From UBA5109 sp965661005 (GTDB taxonomy: Bacteria; Pseudomonadota; Gammaproteobacteria; Pseudomonadales; Pseudohongiellaceae): DNA of 64,000 bases. The notes under the pieces are model-generated. The model did not search any database, was not told where the DNA came from, and worked only from the letters and a program-made list of their open reading frames with translations. Position numbers and translations under genes: made by a program. The stretch spans positions 248,001-312,000 of the forward strand of contig CBFICB010000001.1 in assembly GCA_965661005.1 (NCBI GenBank), in the 5' to 3' direction. Position 1 is the stretch's first letter, and each line of letters begins with the position of its first letter. This document shows positions 16,364 to 24,846 of this stretch, piece after piece.

Positions 16364-17362
16364 TTAATAAAAGTCGTTAAGTCCCACAAACGTGCCGCCA
16401 TTGCGCTTTGCCAGTTCGCGCATCAATGAAGCAAAGCGGATACCTCCGGCCTGAAACATTCTGGGTTGAGAGAATTGCACAGGAAAGCCAATTCCGTGAA
16501 TTCTTACCAGCCTGTTTCCGTCAGCATCTTCGACATTAATTCGGTCGATGGTATCAACAACCTGAGCGATGGAATTGCCTGAAAAATCATCTCCAAGCAC
16601 ATAAATGCTGATTTTTTTACCAGGCTCATAAAAAGTTCTTACGGCAGTAGTAATACCTTCTACCGGGCTACTATTACTAAAAGGATTCCAGGTTCGTAAG
16701 CGTTGCAAAATAGCTGAACGACGTGCTGGCGTATCGGGAATCCAGTCGCCTCGAAACTGGCTAAACATATACTCCCCCATGTCATTCATTACCTGAATGC
16801 CCTTCACTTCAGGGTAGATATCCAGTGTATCGACAAGCACTTCAAGCATGCGGGACCAGCTGTAATTGAACATACTGCCAGAGGTGTCTATGATAAAAAT
16901 GACATACTCACTATCCACTGGCACGCCGCCAACAGAGTCCGTCAACCTGAGCTCTGCCTGATTGGCCTGAAGTCTCTGCATTTCTTCAGTAAGATTTTGT
17001 TGTGCCAGAGCCAGCTGACCTTGCAGGATGGCATTAACAGAAGATTGATCACTGGAATTACTTAATTGATCCTCCAGTGAACTTAATTCCCGTCGTAAGC
17101 GGGCAATGCGCTCTTCATATTCAGATATTTGCTCATGCTTGGCATTGAGTTCACGATTATAAATATTGGTTTCACCGCGAATTTCAAAGAGCTGGCGTTG
17201 CATGTCGAGAACAGACCCTTCATTGCTTAGCTCTGAAGTTTCAAGCGGTACTGGTGCAGAGACCCGAGTGATCATTAATAGCAGGATAATTGCACCGAAG
17301 CCACAGGACATTACATCCAGAAAGGCAATATTAAACGAATCATTTTCTCGACGTTTTGCCAT
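16364..17362 (-). CDS. VWA-domain protein with ExbD/MotB-like N-terminal helix (second copy)
   Basis: A 332-residue membrane-anchored protein. A short basic cytosolic tail is followed by one hydrophobic helix (about 10-31) that begins NIAFLDVMSCGFGA and carries Asp16, the position of the proton-binding Asp in ExbD/TolR/MotB helices. A coiled coil follows (about 48-140), then a von Willebrand A domain starting FIIDTSGSMF (DxSxS at 159-163). The C-terminus ends NGGTFVGLNDFY. The gene lies 18 bp after a related VWA gene. By analogy the helix would pair with the ExbB-like channel and the VWA domain would sit in the periplasm; this is inferred. Confidence 0.82.
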   Translation of the reverse strand: MAKRRENDSFNIAFLDVMSCGFGAIILLLMITRVSAPVPLETSELSNEGSVLDMQRQLFEIRGETNIYNRELNAKHEQISEYEERIARLRRELSSLEDQLSNSSDQSSVNAILQGQLALAQQNLTEEMQRLQANQAELRLTDSVGGVPVDSEYVIFIIDTSGSMFNYSWSRMLEVLVDTLDIYPEVKGIQVMNDMGEYMFSQFRGDWIPDTPARRSAILQRLRTWNPFSNSSPVEGITTAVRTFYEPGKKISIYVLGDDFSGNSIAQVVDTIDRINVEDADGNRLVRIHGIGFPVQFSQPRMFQAGGIRFASLMRELAKRNGGTFVGLNDFY

Positions 17363-17380
17363 AATAATTAGTTGTCCAAA

Positions 17381-18481
17381 TTAAGGCCAGTCGCCGGAGG
17401 GGCTCATAAAGGCACCGCCCGTCGCTATAGCCAGCTGCCAATAATAAGATGCTGCCAGCGGATCTCCTTCCAAGGGAGCTAGAATAACATTAACCGGAAT
17501 GCCGCTAGGTAAATATTCTAAGGCTTGTTCAAATAATCGTTCACGATCTCTGCCTGATATTGTTGCTGTTCGGGGCTCCCTATTATCCCGAGTGGGTAGT
17601 CCATCCGTGATCAAAAAAATGTTATCAGGTAAGGGAGAAAGTCCTTGTATGGACTGAAATAGCCCGGCAAGGTTTGTACCCCCGTTCGGGATAAGCTGAT
17701 CCAGATTTTCTATTGCCTGATTTAATTGCGTATCATCTGCAACCTCCAGCCATCGACCCTGTGATCCGGGGATAAGGCTGTTTACAGTTTCACTAAAGGT
17801 ATAAATCTGATATTGGCTAGGTACGGGCATTTGTGTCGTCAACCAATCGACAGTCTCCTGAACGTTGCGCCATTTTTCGGAATTGAGTTTCGCCTGGTCT
17901 GACATATTGCGGCGTCGAATAATATTAATAATTGTGTCATCCAGCATGCTGCTCGATATATCGACCAAGACTAAAATGCGGTTGCCGCCTAAAATCATTC
18001 CAGTCAGATATTGCCGGTTGCCATCGCCTATGAAGCGCCGGATGTTATTGCCGCTGAACTGATCTTCTGCTTCACGCAGGTTTTCCAGTTCTGCTTCAAG
18101 CTCGGCAATTTGTTGCTGCAATCGCATGATTTCATCTTCCCCGGAAGTATTGTCGTTTTCCAAATTACGTAAGCGATCCATAAAATTATCGATTTCTTCT
18201 TCAATAGATCGCGCAAGACCTTGTGCCTCAACAATTTGTAAATCAACTTCAGAGATCGTATTTCGAACCCTAACCAAGCCTTCTTCTCCTTCCAGAATTT
18301 GCTCTTCTAACAAGTTGATTTCAGCTGCTAGATTCGGGTCAGTAACGTTTGTCGCATTTTGGGAAGAGTGGTCTAAAATTAAAAAGATCAGTACTACAGC
18401 GCCGAAACCGCAAGACATAACATCCAAAAATGCAAGGCTCATTGGATTAAAATTACGTTTGCTGTTTTTGTCTTTTGCCAT
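17381..18481 (-). CDS. VWA-domain protein with ExbD/MotB-like N-terminal helix (first copy)
   Basis: A 366-residue paralogue of the next gene. Its helix MSLAFLDVMSCGFGAVVLIF carries Asp20 in the same FLDVMSCGFGA motif. A long acidic coiled coil (about 50-140) precedes a VWA domain with a complete metal site: DISSS at 174-178, GGTNL and FLITDG. The ATG overlaps the upstream stop as TGATG, which points to translational coupling with the Hsp70-like gene. A GTG one codon earlier is also possible. Two similar but not identical copies suggest a heteromeric partner for one channel. Confidence 0.83.
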   Translation of the reverse strand: MAKDKNSKRNFNPMSLAFLDVMSCGFGAVVLIFLILDHSSQNATNVTDPNLAAEINLLEEQILEGEEGLVRVRNTISEVDLQIVEAQGLARSIEEEIDNFMDRLRNLENDNTSGEDEIMRLQQQIAELEAELENLREAEDQFSGNNIRRFIGDGNRQYLTGMILGGNRILVLVDISSSMLDDTIINIIRRRNMSDQAKLNSEKWRNVQETVDWLTTQMPVPSQYQIYTFSETVNSLIPGSQGRWLEVADDTQLNQAIENLDQLIPNGGTNLAGLFQSIQGLSPLPDNIFLITDGLPTRDNREPRTATISGRDRERLFEQALEYLPSGIPVNVILAPLEGDPLAASYYWQLAIATGGAFMSPSGDWP

Positions 18482-19764
18482 CACTGCACCTGAATAAATT
18501 CTAGTGTGAAGCGTTTGTTAATAGTGAGGCGATCTCCAAGCTTTAATAGAGTAGGCTCTGTAAGTCTTGTGCCATTTAAATCTAAATCAAGCTCGGGATT
18601 TGTTTCCAGTAAATAGCCCTGGTCTTGGAAACTGATAACTATTGGGGCACCTAGTTGAAGTTCGGGCAGGTTAATTTCTGGCTGTATTGCAGAGAAGGCA
18701 TAAGCTTTATGTTCAAATACAAAATGCGACGGTTTTGATGATATTGAAGTTTTTATGCCCTCCATAGAAGAAAGGTTTTTTTCTTCAACAGGCAATCGTG
18801 AAACCAGTTTTAATGCTCCACCACTACTTTTGATTAACTCAAGATATTGATAGCCGTTTTCTGAAATTGCATTCTCTGAAACAGAAATAATATTTGGTAT
18901 AGCCTGCTGAAGCCCTGGTAAATTGCAAATTCGTTCGAGTGCAAAAACCGGAGTGGGTCTGGAGCTAATACTGTCGACTTCTTGTTTTACCTTGTTAAAA
19001 ATATTCTGTGCTCGTTGCTCAAAATTATTCAAGGTGAGACTGGCCTGATGAATAGAACCTTTATTATTTATTTCTATTAAAATTTCTTTATTGGTCGCAA
19101 CAGACTTTAACCAGTTTTCCATTTCGCTATAAATATATTGCTCTGTATCGGCATTATGCAAAGGATCAAAACGACTTTGTTTTATAAAGGCATCGGTGAT
19201 CGTATTGGCCCAGGTATCATGTAATGAAAGTAAACCAGTGCCAGGAATAGGTAAAACTTTTTGGCGCAGGATTTCTCCCTGCTCTTTGGTAACAAGCGTT
19301 AATACTGTTTGGTGCAACTGCACGTCCATAAATAATGCATGCTGATGTTCATGCAATTTGGCCAGCGCTAGCAAGGCAAGATCGACAAGGCCGGCAGCAT
19401 CAATGGAACAGTGTTTTACAAGGCCCAACAGCGTTGCCAGTTGGTTCGCTGAATAATGACTAGGTACCGCAAATATTGTTTCACCGACAAGCTCGAACTG
19501 CTTAGCCATGTTTTCAAGATGAGCGAAGGCAAGGTCGGCATGATGTCGAAAAAGTTTGTTTTTGCCTGCAAGAGGATCAAGTCCAAGCTGGAACCAGAAC
19601 TGATTGAAGCTTTGTTGGGGGTGAAGCCTGGTCAGGCCAAGGGCGTCGGCTCCAAAGACTGTTGGTTTTTTAAAAATATTGGCAAAACCGGGGCTCTCTC
19701 CCAGCAGGCCCTGAGGGGAGCTGATACGAATATTATGATCATGCAGCTCGATTAATGTTGTCAT
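18481..19764 (-). CDS. Divergent actin/Hsp70-fold-like cytosolic protein
   Basis: A 427-residue soluble protein with no signal peptide. Segments such as TIFAVPSHYSANQLATLLGL and ALFMDVQLHQTVLTLV fall where Hsp70-type ATPases have the VPAYF and phosphate-2 motifs, but the glycines needed for nucleotide binding are largely missing. The last 60 residues (LNGTRLTEPTLLKLGDRLTI) resemble a small beta domain of FHA type. The assignment rests on distant pattern resemblance. The gene is 5 bp after the ExbB-like gene and overlaps the first VWA gene. It is plausibly a cytosolic scaffold or regulator of the channel. Confidence 0.55.
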   Translation of the reverse strand: MTTLIELHDHNIRISSPQGLLGESPGFANIFKKPTVFGADALGLTRLHPQQSFNQFWFQLGLDPLAGKNKLFRHHADLAFAHLENMAKQFELVGETIFAVPSHYSANQLATLLGLVKHCSIDAAGLVDLALLALAKLHEHQHALFMDVQLHQTVLTLVTKEQGEILRQKVLPIPGTGLLSLHDTWANTITDAFIKQSRFDPLHNADTEQYIYSEMENWLKSVATNKEILIEINNKGSIHQASLTLNNFEQRAQNIFNKVKQEVDSISSRPTPVFALERICNLPGLQQAIPNIISVSENAISENGYQYLELIKSSGGALKLVSRLPVEEKNLSSMEGIKTSISSKPSHFVFEHKAYAFSAIQPEINLPELQLGAPIVISFQDQGYLLETNPELDLDLNGTRLTEPTLLKLGDRLTINKRFTLEFIQVQ

Positions 19765-19769
19765 GGATT

Positions 19770-20585
19770 TTAGGAATGCTCACGATCAGGCACTTGCAAG
19801 TGTCGGATCAGATAGTTATCACAATAGTCCTGAGTATCTAACACCAGGCGGTCTTGTAAAAGTTGAAGCTGATATAAAACGAACATGATAATGATGCTAA
19901 CGACAAGGGCAATAAAGGTCGAGTTGAACGCTACTCCAAGGCTGGTCGTTACTCCAAGGATATCGCCGGTTACAGCACTTTGAGCCTGGCCCAGTGCTTC
20001 ACCAATACCGCGCACTGTTCCCAAGAACCCAATAGACGGAATTGCCCAGGCAATATAGCGCACAATACTGAGCTCGCTTTCAAGGCGTTCAGCTTCAGTA
20101 TTACAAACATCTTTCACGACACTGGAAACATCCGGAATACTTCGGGTGGTGTTAAAGCGTTGTAAAGCGGAAATCAAAGCCCTTGGCAGCAGGTATTCCC
20201 TTTCTGAGGGAGGCAGTGCTTGTATAGGTCGCGCGTAGTTTCGAGCATCCTCCGGTAATATGCTGATACCTTCATCGAGATTGAGCAAAGAACGTTCCAA
20301 CAAGCTGCTTTCTTTGCGATTGCGCCAGGCCTTTAAGCCAATAATAGACAGCGCCCATAGCATCAAAATGATACAGGTTTCCTGTTCAAAGTCGCGCATG
20401 ACAACATACAAAGAACGTTCCTGAATATACTCAGGATCGGCTTCTTGCAGAATAACCTGTTGGGCTATAATGGCGTCGGCATTTGGACGGATAACCGCTA
20501 CGTAAACGGCATGTACGATTATTACTGAAATAATCAGAGCAAAGACCTGATAGACTAAATCAGAGACAAGGCCTTGTTGTTTCAT
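19770..20585 (-). CDS. MotA/TolQ/ExbB-family proton channel protein
   Basis: A 271-residue inner-membrane protein. Hydrophobic segments lie at about 9-30 and 70-88, and two more form the signature region with AIPSIGFLGTVRGIGEALG, then TSLGVAFNSTFIALVVSIII. These match the conserved core of ExbB/TolQ/MotA channels, which convert proton flow into motion of periplasmic partners. It is not next to any exbD, tolR or motB gene. Instead it is followed by an Hsp70-like gene and two VWA genes with ExbD-like helices. It lies 35 bp after the small secreted protein gene. Confidence 0.88.
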   Translation of the reverse strand: MKQQGLVSDLVYQVFALIISVIIVHAVYVAVIRPNADAIIAQQVILQEADPEYIQERSLYVVMRDFEQETCIILMLWALSIIGLKAWRNRKESSLLERSLLNLDEGISILPEDARNYARPIQALPPSEREYLLPRALISALQRFNTTRSIPDVSSVVKDVCNTEAERLESELSIVRYIAWAIPSIGFLGTVRGIGEALGQAQSAVTGDILGVTTSLGVAFNSTFIALVVSIIIMFVLYQLQLLQDRLVLDTQDYCDNYLIRHLQVPDREHS

Positions 20586-20620
20586 ATCGAATCCTTCATT
20601 GAGTCAGCTAAAATATAAAT

Positions 20621-20884
20621 TTAAATATCGACCGGGAATGACACGGAGAGATCTTCTGAAATTTGAGCGCTAGGAACAAAATCATCATCTCCTTCTGCCT
20701 GCTCTAGCTCAGTGCCAGTTTCACTATTGCCATCAGCCTGATTAGGCACAAGCTCATCTGAGTCCTCAGCATTCATCACAGCATTATTTTCTGCATCGGC
20801 AGCAGGCTCTTCAGCTGCTTGGGCACAGAGGCTAATCGCAGTGAAGATTATGCTTAGAAAAAAGCTTGCTCGCTTGCAGGTCAT
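20621..20884 (-). CDS. Small acidic secreted protein heading the ExbB/VWA operon
   Basis: An 87-residue protein. Residues 1-23 form a signal peptide with a probable cut after CAQA. The mature peptide is very acidic (many Glu, Asp, Asn) and ends DDDFVPSAQISEDLSVSFPVDI apart from its first residues. The contrast between a low-complexity middle and a well-structured C-terminal tail suggests the tail is the functional part, perhaps an interaction motif for the channel or VWA domains. I do not recognise a family. It is the first gene of the leftward cluster. Confidence 0.65.
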   Translation of the reverse strand: MTCKRASFFLSIIFTAISLCAQAAEEPAADAENNAVMNAEDSDELVPNQADGNSETGTELEQAEGDDDFVPSAQISEDLSVSFPVDI

Positions 20885-21250
20885 ATTCAGTCCAGTTGCT
20901 TTTTATGTTATAGACAGTAAGCGTCAAAACAGCCATTACCTAAATTAAAGGTAATTTAAAAATTTATAGTATCGTATTTGCTGGCAAATCGCCTCATTTT
21001 CAAGGCCTTAGCAGAAGCTTATTCAGCCATAGTTCAGCAAGATTTTATTTCAGAAGACGAGTTGATAAGGACTTGTATAATTAAGAGAGATAAAAGTATC
21101 TATCCTGAAGCAAGTACTGTTTTAGCCATATAGATTAGTAAAGACAGCAGTCTGTTCAAGGCTTATTTTTTAACGCTAATGATTCTCTCGTTCAGCGCTT
21201 GCAAAGATAGCGACAGGCCAGCTGGCTTTTTCAGGATTTGTTTTTAAGAC
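20885..21250. other. Gap with possible gene remnants, no intact gene
   Basis: Nothing intact is seen in this stretch. On the plus strand two short open stretches look protein-like. One is 20978-21133 (TTG start, about 51 codons). The other, 21134-21247, has no ATG or GTG at its head but encodes a lipoprotein-signal-like segment (FKAYFLTLMILSFSACKDS) and then stops. They may be remnants of a lost gene. The promoter for the leftward cluster should lie near its left end. Confidence 0.35.
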
Positions 21251-22459
21251 CTAGCGAGGCGTTAATTTCAATACTTCTCCTGAGAAAACGCGACCTGCAT
21301 CGGCATTATTTTCAGAGTCTGTTAAGACGTAGATATAGCCATCGGATGTTTCTATGACATCGCGAACACGGCGATCATAGCCCCTCAGCAAATGCTCTTC
21401 AGCGACAACGCGCTCACCATCCATGACCAGTCGAATGAGAAAACGGCCTTGAGAGGGGCTAAGTGAGCCTAACAGCAGGTTACCTTGCCAGCCAGGAAAT
21501 AAATCTGACTGCACCACTGTCAAACCAGAAGGGGCGATTGAAGGAAACCAGTAGTAAAGAGGCTGAACAACGCCATTCCACTCCGTTGGGCCAATTTCAG
21601 AACCATCATAATTTTTGCCGAAGGTGATATAGGGCCAGCCAGCATTTTGCCCGGAGCGAACAACATTCAGCTCGTCACCGCCCATGGGGCCGTGCTCAAT
21701 CGACCAAAGCTCGCCGGTTTCAGGATGTAAGATGATGCCATCCTGATCACGATGACCAATGGCATATATTTCAGGTCTTATGTTTGTTTGGTTCAAGAAG
21801 GGGTTGTCGTCAGGTATTGATCCATCAGCGTTAATGCGCAGCACCTTACCAGCATAGGCGGTTAGATCCATCACCTCAGGACGTCTTTCCATATAACCTA
21901 TGGTGGTGATGTATAGCTTGCCGTCAGCAGTTGATGCCAGCCGTCTGCCAGGGTAATTCCCTAGGACTTGGATATTTTCAAAGTGCGTCATGTCGGGCGA
22001 CAAAATGCCACTGGCAATCTGCCCTATAGGCTCTTCTTCTCCTGCAGGGGGCGAGGCTTCGTAGGCAAAAAATATTCGACGGTTTTGCTCAAAATTAGCA
22101 TCTGCTGTGATATCCATCAGAATTCGGCCTTGACCAGAGCGCAAGGGAGGCATCCCGGTAAGTGGGCCGGTGACTGATCCGTCCGAATGAATAATCTGTA
22201 TATTACCTGACCCTTGTGCAACCAGAACACTATTGTCAGGCAGGCCAACCAAAGCTCGCGAACCTTGTAATCCAGATAGCACAATATCCATGCTTATGCT
22301 GGTTGGTACAGCTTGTGGAGCGCTTGTTTGGCCGGTAAAAGATGGAGTAGGTGGATTTGCAAAAGGATCAGGAGGGTTATCTGCGGCAAACGCTAAGCTG
22401 ATCAGAGAAGCGATAAACAATTGGACAAACAATAGATTGAAATGTCTCATAGTTAACAT
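21251..22459 (-). CDS. Periplasmic PQQ-dependent aldose sugar dehydrogenase-like protein
   Basis: A 402-residue exported protein of the soluble glucose/sorbosone dehydrogenase (YliI) beta-propeller family. A signal peptide ends LAFA. A Pro-rich linker precedes the propeller. Diagnostic segments are IYAIGHRDQDGIILHPETGE, SIEHGPMGGDELNVV and NAGWPYITFGKNYDG, which carry the PQQ and calcium ligands in relatives. It would oxidise aldoses and pass electrons to the chain. It sits alone between the two envelope operons; no PQQ synthesis gene is in the window. Confidence 0.87.
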   Translation of the reverse strand: MLTMRHFNLLFVQLFIASLISLAFAADNPPDPFANPPTPSFTGQTSAPQAVPTSISMDIVLSGLQGSRALVGLPDNSVLVAQGSGNIQIIHSDGSVTGPLTGMPPLRSGQGRILMDITADANFEQNRRIFFAYEASPPAGEEEPIGQIASGILSPDMTHFENIQVLGNYPGRRLASTADGKLYITTIGYMERRPEVMDLTAYAGKVLRINADGSIPDDNPFLNQTNIRPEIYAIGHRDQDGIILHPETGELWSIEHGPMGGDELNVVRSGQNAGWPYITFGKNYDGSEIGPTEWNGVVQPLYYWFPSIAPSGLTVVQSDLFPGWQGNLLLGSLSPSQGRFLIRLVMDGERVVAEEHLLRGYDRRVRDVIETSDGYIYVLTDSENNADAGRVFSGEVLKLTPR

Positions 22460-22588
22460 GCGAAATTACTCTTGAATCTACACTTGAATCTACAAGAGCC
22501 GACACTATAAAACTGAGAGCTTAGTCTCGCACTGGACTAATAGCAAGGGTATGTTTATTCTCTCAAAACGCTTACAGGAATATACCTA

Positions 22589-23857
22589 ATGTTAAAGATA
22601 TTAATAAAAGTCACCCTTACTTTTTGTATGGTTCTGCTTACACATCTAACCAGCGCTCAGGATATCGCTGAGGAGCTTTATTCGAGCTATGAGTCTTCAG
22701 TCTATCGCATTGAAGTTGTCACACCGGGTGTTGAAAATAAAGCCTCAGTGGGAACCGGTTTTGTGATTGGCAGGAATGACATTCTGGCCTCCAATTATCA
22801 TGTCATTTCAAATGTTGTAAATGAACCAGACCGTTATCAACTGGAGTGGGAAGGTGTAGACGGGCGGCGCGGCCCTTTAAGAGTGCTGGCGGTGGATGTC
22901 GTACATGACTTGGCCATTCTACAAGCAGATGAACCTATGGGGCTTCCAATACAAATCGGAGATTTACCAGAAAACGGGGCTTCTTTATTCTCTTTGGGCC
23001 ATCCACTAGCTCTGGATCTCGCTATAGTCAGTGGCACAAATAATGGCATTCAAGAAAGTTCGCTTTACGAGAAAATTCTTTTTAGTGGCAACATTAACCC
23101 AGGCATGAGCGGAGGCCCAACGCTTGATCGCAGAGGCCAGGTTGTGGGTGTTAATGTGGCAACTAGTGGGGAAGCGGTTGGTTATCTAGTGCCCGTTACC
23201 TATCTTGCTGAACTTTTGGCCGATACCAGAGCAACAGACTTTCGCCCTGAAACAGATTTGGCGACAAGCATTAGTAATCAACTTACCGAAAATCAGCAGT
23301 CTCTGGTTGATGAAATTTTAAATAACGACTGGCGTAATATTTCTCTAGGTAAATTATCAGTTCCGGGCCGCGTATTTGACCGACTAGACTGTTGGAGTGA
23401 CAATCAGTTTGAAGAAGGAACTAATCGTTATACCGTTAATGCATCCGTATGTCAGGGTCAGGATTCAATTTACTTATCTGAGCAATTACGGGCCGGTGCC
23501 TTTTCATATGAATTTTACTGGATTGATTCTGAGCAGCTATCACCCTCAGCGTTTTACCAAATTTATCAGCGCAGCAATCGTAGTCGTTTTCCATCAAGAC
23601 CCAGCGAAGAAGACGTAGGAAATTTTTCATGTTCAACACGCTTTATTCTATTGTCCGGACAAGATTTCAAGGCAAATATTTGTGCCAGGCCTTATCTGGA
23701 CTATCCTGACTTAACTGACTTTATGGTGTTAGTGACCTTGGTCGGACATGAAACTGAAGGTGTTATTTTTACCATGGACTTTTCGACCGTTTCCCTTGAA
23801 AACGGACTCGCTGTATTAGAAAAATTTTTAGGAGCTCTGGAATGGAATCCCTCATAA
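22589..23857 (+). CDS. Periplasmic trypsin-like serine protease
   Basis: A 422-residue exported protein. After a signal peptide (cut near SAQ, residue 24) comes a trypsin-fold domain with all three catalytic residues: His71 in ASNYHV, Asp107 in HDLAIL and Ser174 in NPGMSGGP. There is no PDZ domain. The region from about 215 onward is an unrecognised C-terminal domain with several Cys that could form disulphides. The next gene, an FHA membrane protein, starts 16 bp before this stop, so they are translationally coupled. It probably acts with the ExbB/VWA cluster, which is inferred from proximity. Confidence 0.85.
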   Translation: MLKILIKVTLTFCMVLLTHLTSAQDIAEELYSSYESSVYRIEVVTPGVENKASVGTGFVIGRNDILASNYHVISNVVNEPDRYQLEWEGVDGRRGPLRVLAVDVVHDLAILQADEPMGLPIQIGDLPENGASLFSLGHPLALDLAIVSGTNNGIQESSLYEKILFSGNINPGMSGGPTLDRRGQVVGVNVATSGEAVGYLVPVTYLAELLADTRATDFRPETDLATSISNQLTENQQSLVDEILNNDWRNISLGKLSVPGRVFDRLDCWSDNQFEEGTNRYTVNASVCQGQDSIYLSEQLRAGAFSYEFYWIDSEQLSPSAFYQIYQRSNRSRFPSRPSEEDVGNFSCSTRFILLSGQDFKANICARPYLDYPDLTDFMVLVTLVGHETEGVIFTMDFSTVSLENGLAVLEKFLGALEWNPS

Positions 23858-24825
23858 TTCGAGTCTCCAAAGGGGGGCGAAGTCAGCCGGTTTTTCATCG
23901 TGCGGATAAATTTCCCTTTCGAATTGGCCGCGCATATGACAATGATTTAATTATCGCAGACGAAACGGTATCGGCTCATCATTTGGAATTACATGCCAAT
24001 GAAGATGGTTTTCAAATTCAAAGTATTTCCGATGAAAATGGGACCTGGATAGGAAAAGAACAACTCAAAGAAGGACGCCACGAATTACATGACTTAGGTG
24101 TACCGACGACTATTAATATTGGTAGAACCCATCTTGATTTGCATGCGGCACACTCTCCTGTAGAACCAACCTTAATCATTGCAAGAAGCTCACGCTTATC
24201 AGAAATAGCTTCTACAATTTGGCTGTCGATAAGTTTGACCTTGGCTTATATGTTATTAACGTTTTATTTCTCCTATCAACAATTTTCCTTAAATAATGAT
24301 TGGACAGAAATTCTCGTAAATCGCTTGCTGTATTTTGCTATTCCTACCGCTATCGCGACAGTGATGAGTTTTATTAGCAGGGTATTTTTACATAGCTGGC
24401 GTTTCTTATTGCAATTGTCGTTAGCCAGTTTTGCCTGTCTGGTATTTATATTGATGGAAGAGCTTAACAGTGTAATCAGTTATTTTTTTACCAGCCAGTT
24501 TGCAGCAGATACTCTTATTCTTATTTTTAGTGGAATCTTTTTTGCCTGGATTCTAGCCTGGCAAATAAGAGCAATTAGCATAACCTCGGTTAAGCGGGCA
24601 GCCTTTGTTGGAATAGGGGTAGCCTGGACTGTGTTGGGAATTAGGACAATTCAGGACATCGTTGACAGGCCTGATTTCAGCACTCAGCCAACGATGCACA
24701 ATATAGTAAAACGCTACGATATTCGTCTTTCTCCCAGTGAAGAATCAATTCCGGAATTTATCAATGATGTGGCAGAAGACCTTGAAGCGCCTCTTGCACA
24801 AGAGCTTTCGCGAGATAGATCATAA
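23842..24825 (+). CDS. FHA-domain membrane protein
   Basis: A 327-residue protein. Residues 1-100 form a forkhead-associated domain, with the phosphothreonine-binding FRIGRAYDNDL and the VSAHHLEL motif. About five hydrophobic helices follow (roughly 128-275). A soluble tail comes last. The FHA domain would face the cytosol and read a phosphorylated partner, though no Ser/Thr kinase gene is in the window. The ATG has GGAG upstream and overlaps the protease gene by 16 bp. Confidence 0.83.
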   Translation: MESLIIRVSKGGRSQPVFHRADKFPFRIGRAYDNDLIIADETVSAHHLELHANEDGFQIQSISDENGTWIGKEQLKEGRHELHDLGVPTTINIGRTHLDLHAAHSPVEPTLIIARSSRLSEIASTIWLSISLTLAYMLLTFYFSYQQFSLNNDWTEILVNRLLYFAIPTAIATVMSFISRVFLHSWRFLLQLSLASFACLVFILMEELNSVISYFFTSQFAADTLILIFSGIFFAWILAWQIRAISITSVKRAAFVGIGVAWTVLGIRTIQDIVDRPDFSTQPTMHNIVKRYDIRLSPSEESIPEFINDVAEDLEAPLAQELSRDRS

Positions 24826-24846
24826 AATCCCGTATAGAGACTGACC

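Noticed and set aside
21222..21236. GCCAGCTGGC palindrome followed by T5
   Set aside because: No loop can form without opening most of the stem, and no plus-strand gene ends there.
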